Below are positions 62,001-64,000 of a DNA stretch of 64,000 nt, one piece after another (positions within the stretch are counted from its first letter, which is position 1; every line of letters begins with the position of its first letter). The translations under genes and the position numbers were made by a program. The stretch spans positions 35,990,538-36,054,537 of the forward strand of contig CAIIXF020000007.1 of assembly GCA_903813345.2 (NCBI GenBank), read 5' to 3'. Source of the stretch: Owenia fusiformis (Eukaryota > Annelida > Polychaeta > Sabellida > Oweniidae). Under the pieces are notes generated by a model. That model was not told the DNA's origin and did not search any database. It was given only the letters and a program-made list of their open reading frames with translations.

Positions 62001-63311
62001 AGATAAAAAACAACCTTAAGATTGATGCTCCTTTAATGGTGATTAATCATCACGTAGGATTTAATTGGTCGATTATTGTTGATTCATGGAGTTAATCTAC
62101 GTCCGAGTCTTGTTTTGTAAGAAAGGATCATGGGATATTGAAAATTGATTTTCCAGTATTTGTGGGTCATATGCGTAGCGCACGTCATAGATGTCATTTT
62201 TATGTTGGTTTCTGGAGTACATCTTGACTTAATTATCAATTTTATGTATTATCGTACATAAAATATCTATTAATGTTCAATTAAATATGATGATCTCTGG
62301 TTTACGTTGGTTATCAGTGCACAGCATACAAACGAAACTGTATTTCTTGGGTGAGATTTCTTAACAATAATGATAATATTGATTCTTTTGAATTGCAATC
62401 TTTCTAATGAGACAACGATATCAGAAATTAACATATAGGTCCCTAGTACAATTGGTCACAAATGAACATATGGGTATGGCCAAAAAAAAATTCAATTTTG
62501 GGTCACAAATTGAAAACATTGGTTGAAAAATTAAGAACTTTGTTCACAAGTAATCGAAAGAACGAAACAGTCGTGAACAAACATGTCGGTCAAAAACGAG
62601 AAAATACAAGTTTTATGTCACCACCACTGCTACCCACCTAGTTACACAGACATATCGTCAGTGTATCGTGGCGGAACTACTTCCGGGACTAGGTTTCGGT
62701 AAGATTTTTTTATTTCTCGATTTACATCTACTTATAAGTCACGTTGTGGATAATAATTTGGCTCGAAGTTAAGGAAGATAGTCTAGTTTGAGAATGTGTG
62801 GATGGTTTTAGGTTTTATATGTTAACGAAGACACAATTCACGTATTTAGTCCCTCGCTTTTGTTACACTGACGAACGACCAATATTGGCAATATTATTGC
62901 CGATCGTCAGTGTAACAAAAGCAAGGGACTAAATATGTGAAATGCGTCTTCGTTAACATACCAAACCTAAAACCATCGACACATTCTCAAACTAGACTAT
63001 CTCCCATAACTTCGAGCCAAATTATAATCCACATCGTGTCTTAGTAGATGTAAATCGAGAAATAAAAATATCTTACCAAATTCAAATCCCGGAATTCGAA
63101 GTAGTTCAGCCATGATACACTGACGATACGTACCTGAAATGAAACAGCTAAATTGTGTTTTCTGTGTTTCCAGGCAACAGAAGAACGAGCAACTCTCTCT
63201 GGATCTCTACAGTTCTGCGTCAACAAAACCGCGATATACTCTCCACATAGTCGATCACCCCAAACAGCGAGCAGCCAACAGATTTGCAGTATTTATAGTA
63301 CCTGAGGGGAG
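41082..63311 (+). CDS. METTL13: METTL13, eEF1A lysine/N-terminal methyltransferase, 5' part (six coding exons, continues beyond window)
   Basis: Exons: 41082-41181 (ATG at 41090), 41620-41848, 43166-43374, 43841-43961, 44428-44546, 63174-63311. All junctions are GT-AG (donors gtacag, gtaagt, gtgagt, gtatgt, gtaagt, gtaatg) and phases agree throughout, giving about 302 residues; the human protein is about 700. The start [11 protein letters not shown] matches the human N-terminus MNLLPKS. SAM-binding motif I ([11 protein letters not shown]) lies near residues 53-62, [12 protein letters not shown] near 76-86 and [10 protein letters not shown] near 119-128, all hallmarks of the N-terminal seven-beta-strand methyltransferase domain. 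Exon 6 begins the linker ([27 protein letters not shown]). In the human enzyme the N-terminal domain methylates Lys55 of eEF1A and the C-terminal domain its N-terminus. A non-coding 5' exon is implied, because an acceptor AG lies 8 bases before the ATG. Intron 5 (44547-63173) is 18.6 kb and holds another gene. Confidence 0.95.
42449..43019. mobile_element. hAT-like MITE in METTL13 intron 2
   Basis: Ends CAGCGCTTGCATTAGG and its imperfect inverse GTTATTGCAAGCCCTG, flanked on both sides by ATGAG. The interior has repeated gtgtgtcc / ttgcgtcc phrases. A 5-bp duplication and CAG ends fit a hAT-type element (inference). Confidence 0.6.
43550..43645. mobile_element. CAGTAAAACC-family remnant in METTL13 intron 3
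   Basis: gaacatctgccaatctg, gaacactgtttggcagtc and aggcaagttttac identify the right half. Confidence 0.5.
44547..47100. other. First part of METTL13 intron 5
   Basis: Contains the MITE at 46.2 kb and a gatgatatcagggatgatatt / gatatcatcc inverted segment near 46800-46940. No exon was found. Confidence 0.5.
46220..46542. mobile_element. MITE with ends TACTGTAGATACACTTAATTTG
   Basis: Inverted ends of about 22 bases and further inverted similarity (aatttggcggatt / aatccgccaat). The TA at each outer edge fits a Tc1/mariner-type insertion (inference). Confidence 0.75.
47105..47228. repeat. Tandem repeat of about 51 bp, 2.5 copies
   Basis: The unit contains aatcgtattg...cgtattacatg, aaaaaattgtattg and the palindrome cccgggaaaa. 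The short minus-strand open frame here is repeat-derived. Confidence 0.8.
47320..47518. mobile_element. Palindromic element of about 200 bp
   Basis: Ends taggttattt...gaatatgggttt and aaacccatattcaatccctc...aataaccta; the interior holds inverted copies of atatgatattgacc. A half-copy (tccatattcaatccctcccag) lies near 40998. Confidence 0.75.
48030..48306 (+). pseudogene. Exon-like open segment with a frameshift, unidentified
   Basis: A pyrimidine-rich stretch ending ccatag at about 48038 is followed by [13 protein letters not shown], a one-base frame shift, and then about 77 codons of non-repetitive open frame (ATG at 48073; segments [43 protein letters not shown]). It ends at a donor-like gtaagt after FYPN. 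Amino-acid composition (Trp, Cys, Tyr) and the bordering splice-like sites suggest a decayed exon or processed fragment. It lies in METTL13 intron 5, about 400 bases beyond the 3' end of the nested fibrinogen-like gene and on the opposite strand to it. The family is not recognised. Confidence 0.3.
48485..48752. repeat. 41-bp minisatellite, 6.5 copies, overlapping the 3' coding end of the fibrinogen-like gene
   Basis: The unit begins tatttggtttgagtatcata and ends ccacgtcatgggg; copies start at 48485, 48526, 48567 and so on up to 48731. The right-most partial copy overlaps the last codons of the minus-strand gene (ending [10 protein letters not shown]). Confidence 0.95.
48722..60048 (-). CDS. 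Secreted PAN/apple-EGF-fibrinogen-related domain protein, nested in METTL13 intron 5
   Basis: Exons, 5' to 3' on the minus strand: 60048-59739, 52817-52719, 52125-51809, 49120-48722 (TGA at 48724-48722). All junctions are GT-AG and phases match (1, 1, 0), giving 374 residues. Residues 1-20 form a hydrophobic signal peptide. Residues 21-103 resemble a PAN/apple domain with four Cys ([25 protein letters not shown]). Exon 2 encodes one EGF-like domain ([20 protein letters not shown], then EQC). Exons 3-4 encode a fibrinogen-related domain: [18 protein letters not shown], then [30 protein letters not shown], and a C-terminal FNMILKPN like the usual MKIRP ending. The usual GGGW before the RxDGS segment is missing, so the domain is divergent. 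Such proteins act extracellularly as lectins or adhesion and defence factors; the ligand here is unknown. No protein with exactly this domain order is named here with confidence. Confidence 0.88.
49121..51808. other. Intron 3 of the fibrinogen-like gene
   Basis: AT-rich intron, 2.7 kb, with a 40-bp duplication at 50.95 kb. No further exon is seen. Confidence 0.6.
50950..51029. repeat. 40-bp direct duplication
   Basis: Two near-identical adjacent copies of a 40-base unit starting ttcatatttaaaggccccat. Confidence 0.95.
53125..53312. mobile_element. CAGTAAAACC-family MITE (diverged, inverted)
   Basis: Contains gtctaatctgaac, gtgttcggattagcaggtgt and aggtgttcagatttcaagg, and ends with tacaggtaaaacttg. 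Confidence 0.55.
53460..53955. repeat. 24-bp minisatellite, about 20 copies
   Basis: The unit is caaccattgttcttacactgattt. It lies in intron 1 of the fibrinogen-like gene. As 24 is divisible by 3, frames stay open on both strands (VLTLISTI on plus; MVEISVRT on minus), which is not coding evidence. Confidence 0.97.
54942..55147. mobile_element. CAGTGATCTCC-family MITE
   Basis: Starts cagtaatctcccctgg, ends gaggagatcactg; interior as in the other copies. Confidence 0.8.
55640..56060 (-). pseudogene. LINE endonuclease-domain remnant
   Basis: Minus-strand fragments read [47 protein letters not shown], then after frame changes [34 protein letters not shown] and [12 protein letters not shown]. 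The series VxYxPN, GDFNxHI, TWxR, DYVLV and DH is that of the APE-type endonuclease of non-LTR retrotransposons. A stop and frameshifts show that it is dead. It lies in METTL13 intron 5 and in intron 1 of the fibrinogen-like gene. Confidence 0.6.
57322..58149. mobile_element. 828-bp foldback palindrome with the end motif repeated at the centre
   Basis: The ends CAGGCTGGTATCGAAAGATT and the inverted copy at 58149 define arms of about 400 bases that match almost throughout, separated by about 30 bases. The motif TTTGTCCGCTGTGACGGAGCA occurs at the outer and inner edge of each arm (about 57340, 57703, 57750, 58115). It lies in METTL13 intron 5 and in intron 1 of the fibrinogen-like gene. Confidence 0.9.
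58470..58620. mobile_element. CAGTAAAACC-family MITE
   Basis: Starts cagtaaaacctataaactgg; interior gaacacctctatcag and gtggaacactttttagaggt. Confidence 0.6.
58662..59087. repeat. 23-bp minisatellite, about 16 copies, with a conserved 45-bp left flank
   Basis: The unit is cagtcttctctgcactcaacact. The left flank (58662-58706, tgtattattttgtcatccat onward) is repeated at 63582-63626, where only about two units follow. Confidence 0.95.
61050..61745. repeat. Tandem repeat of about 125 bp, four to five copies, with distant relatives
   Basis: Each unit contains gataactcaaatacc, agatggatttg, atgctgatgcctagggac, ttcaagatggctgc and aaaatggc(c/t)gccatt. Single related units lie at about 40320-40500 and 44215-44400. 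Confidence 0.85.
61855..61915. repeat. 12-bp tandem repeat, about 4 copies
   Basis: cagccacttatc and cagccacatatc repeat in tandem. Confidence 0.9.
62653..63128. mobile_element. 476-bp foldback palindrome next to METTL13 exon 6
   Basis: The ends TATCGTCAGTGTATC / GATACACTGACGATA bound arms of about 230 bases (shared ttcgagccaaatta, tagtctagtttgagaatgtg, gttaacgaagac, tagtccctcgcttttgttacac). The sequence cactgacga / tcgtcagtg recurs at the centre near 62870 and 62895. The right end is 45 bases upstream of exon 6. Confidence 0.9.
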
Positions 63312-63581
63312 GTAATGTTCAAATTATCAACAGAAAAAATCATTTTTAAACTTTATATTAAAATATTTGCATTTTGCCTCATACAATGCATTTAAGACCA
63401 TTTTTCTTTCGATGGTTGAAGAAATCAGCAAATGAATATCAGGTTTGTCACCATGGAGACAATTGTGTCTCTATAGGGATGTTAAGTCATGTTTTGCTGA
63501 TCTTCAACTCCAAATATACACTAGTATTCAGGGTTTTTATTTATTTATTGAGAGTTCATACACTTGGATAATGAAAGAAAA

Positions 63582-63656
63582 TGTATTATTTTGTCATCCA
63601 TATTAGTTCAAGCATGTTCAGACACTCAGTCTTCTCTGCACTCAACACTCAGTTTC
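63582..63656. repeat. Second copy of the 45-bp flank plus two 23-bp units
   Basis: Essentially identical to 58662-58735, then diverges after cactcagttt. It lies in METTL13 intron 6. It suggests the flank and the array move as one unit. Confidence 0.9.
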
Positions 63657-64000
63657 AAAATGGGCAAATGTCAGACCCATTACTATTTTATTTATTATAC
63701 CTACCGTATGATATTGTTACACTTGAAAATCTTTTGCTTAACAAAATTATTAATCAATGTCCCTATCCTACTGGGAGTTTGGTCTTGTTGAAAGTTTCCA
63801 CCGACTTTTATCTCTCTCGACTGATGTTTGAATTGTACTGTAATTGAGTTATCAGTTTTTGTTTCAATAAAATATAAAACCAAGGATAGATGACTCTGAG
63901 ACAATATTTAGTTTATAAAGCAGACACTAAACGCCCATTTTGAATTCATGAGAAATCTGAACTATTTGTTATTTTGGTGTGAAATTAGGAATTCATTGAC

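Overview
This is AT-rich, intron-rich, repeat-dense nuclear DNA of an animal, most likely a marine invertebrate. The evidence is GT-AG spliced exons of the metazoan methyltransferase METTL13, a secreted PAN/EGF/fibrinogen-like gene, and many families of short inverted-repeat transposons. The sequence alone does not fix the phylum; a hemichordate, lancelet or lophotrochozoan would all fit. Most long open frames in the window lie inside in-phase tandem repeats and are not genes.

Layout. 1-9.6 kb: no convincing gene; a 93-bp satellite (5.09-6.66 kb) and several MITEs. 9.68-13.96 kb: one 4.28-kb foldback-type DNA transposon with very long inverted ends built of tandem blocks around a decayed gene. 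14-26.8 kb: mostly non-coding, with MITEs, minisatellites and one possible minus-strand exon near 19.3 kb. 26.8-33.5 kb: minus-strand exons of an unidentified gene (a Gln-rich exon, and a Lys/Glu-rich exon present twice because a segment of about 3 kb is tandemly duplicated). 33.5-41 kb: nested MITEs, two GC-rich GCTGCGGCAGC blocks with weak exon candidates between them, and a possible promoter region.

41.08-63.31 kb: the 5' six coding exons of METTL13 (eEF1A lysine and N-terminal methyltransferase) on the plus strand, running off the right edge. Its fifth coding intron is 18.6 kb and contains, on the opposite strand, a complete four-exon gene for a 374-residue secreted protein: signal peptide, PAN/apple, EGF, fibrinogen-related domain. 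The same intron holds two large palindromic elements, several minisatellites and a LINE endonuclease remnant. The two genes have no obvious functional link. The nested arrangement means transcription of METTL13 passes through the antisense of the fibrinogen-like gene.

The most unusual items are: the foldback transposon whose inverted ends carry repeated copies of its own gene's 3' end; the tandem exon duplication with a shifted donor site; the 41-bp minisatellite that appears to be built from the last codons of the fibrinogen-like gene; and two palindromes in which the end motif recurs at the centre.
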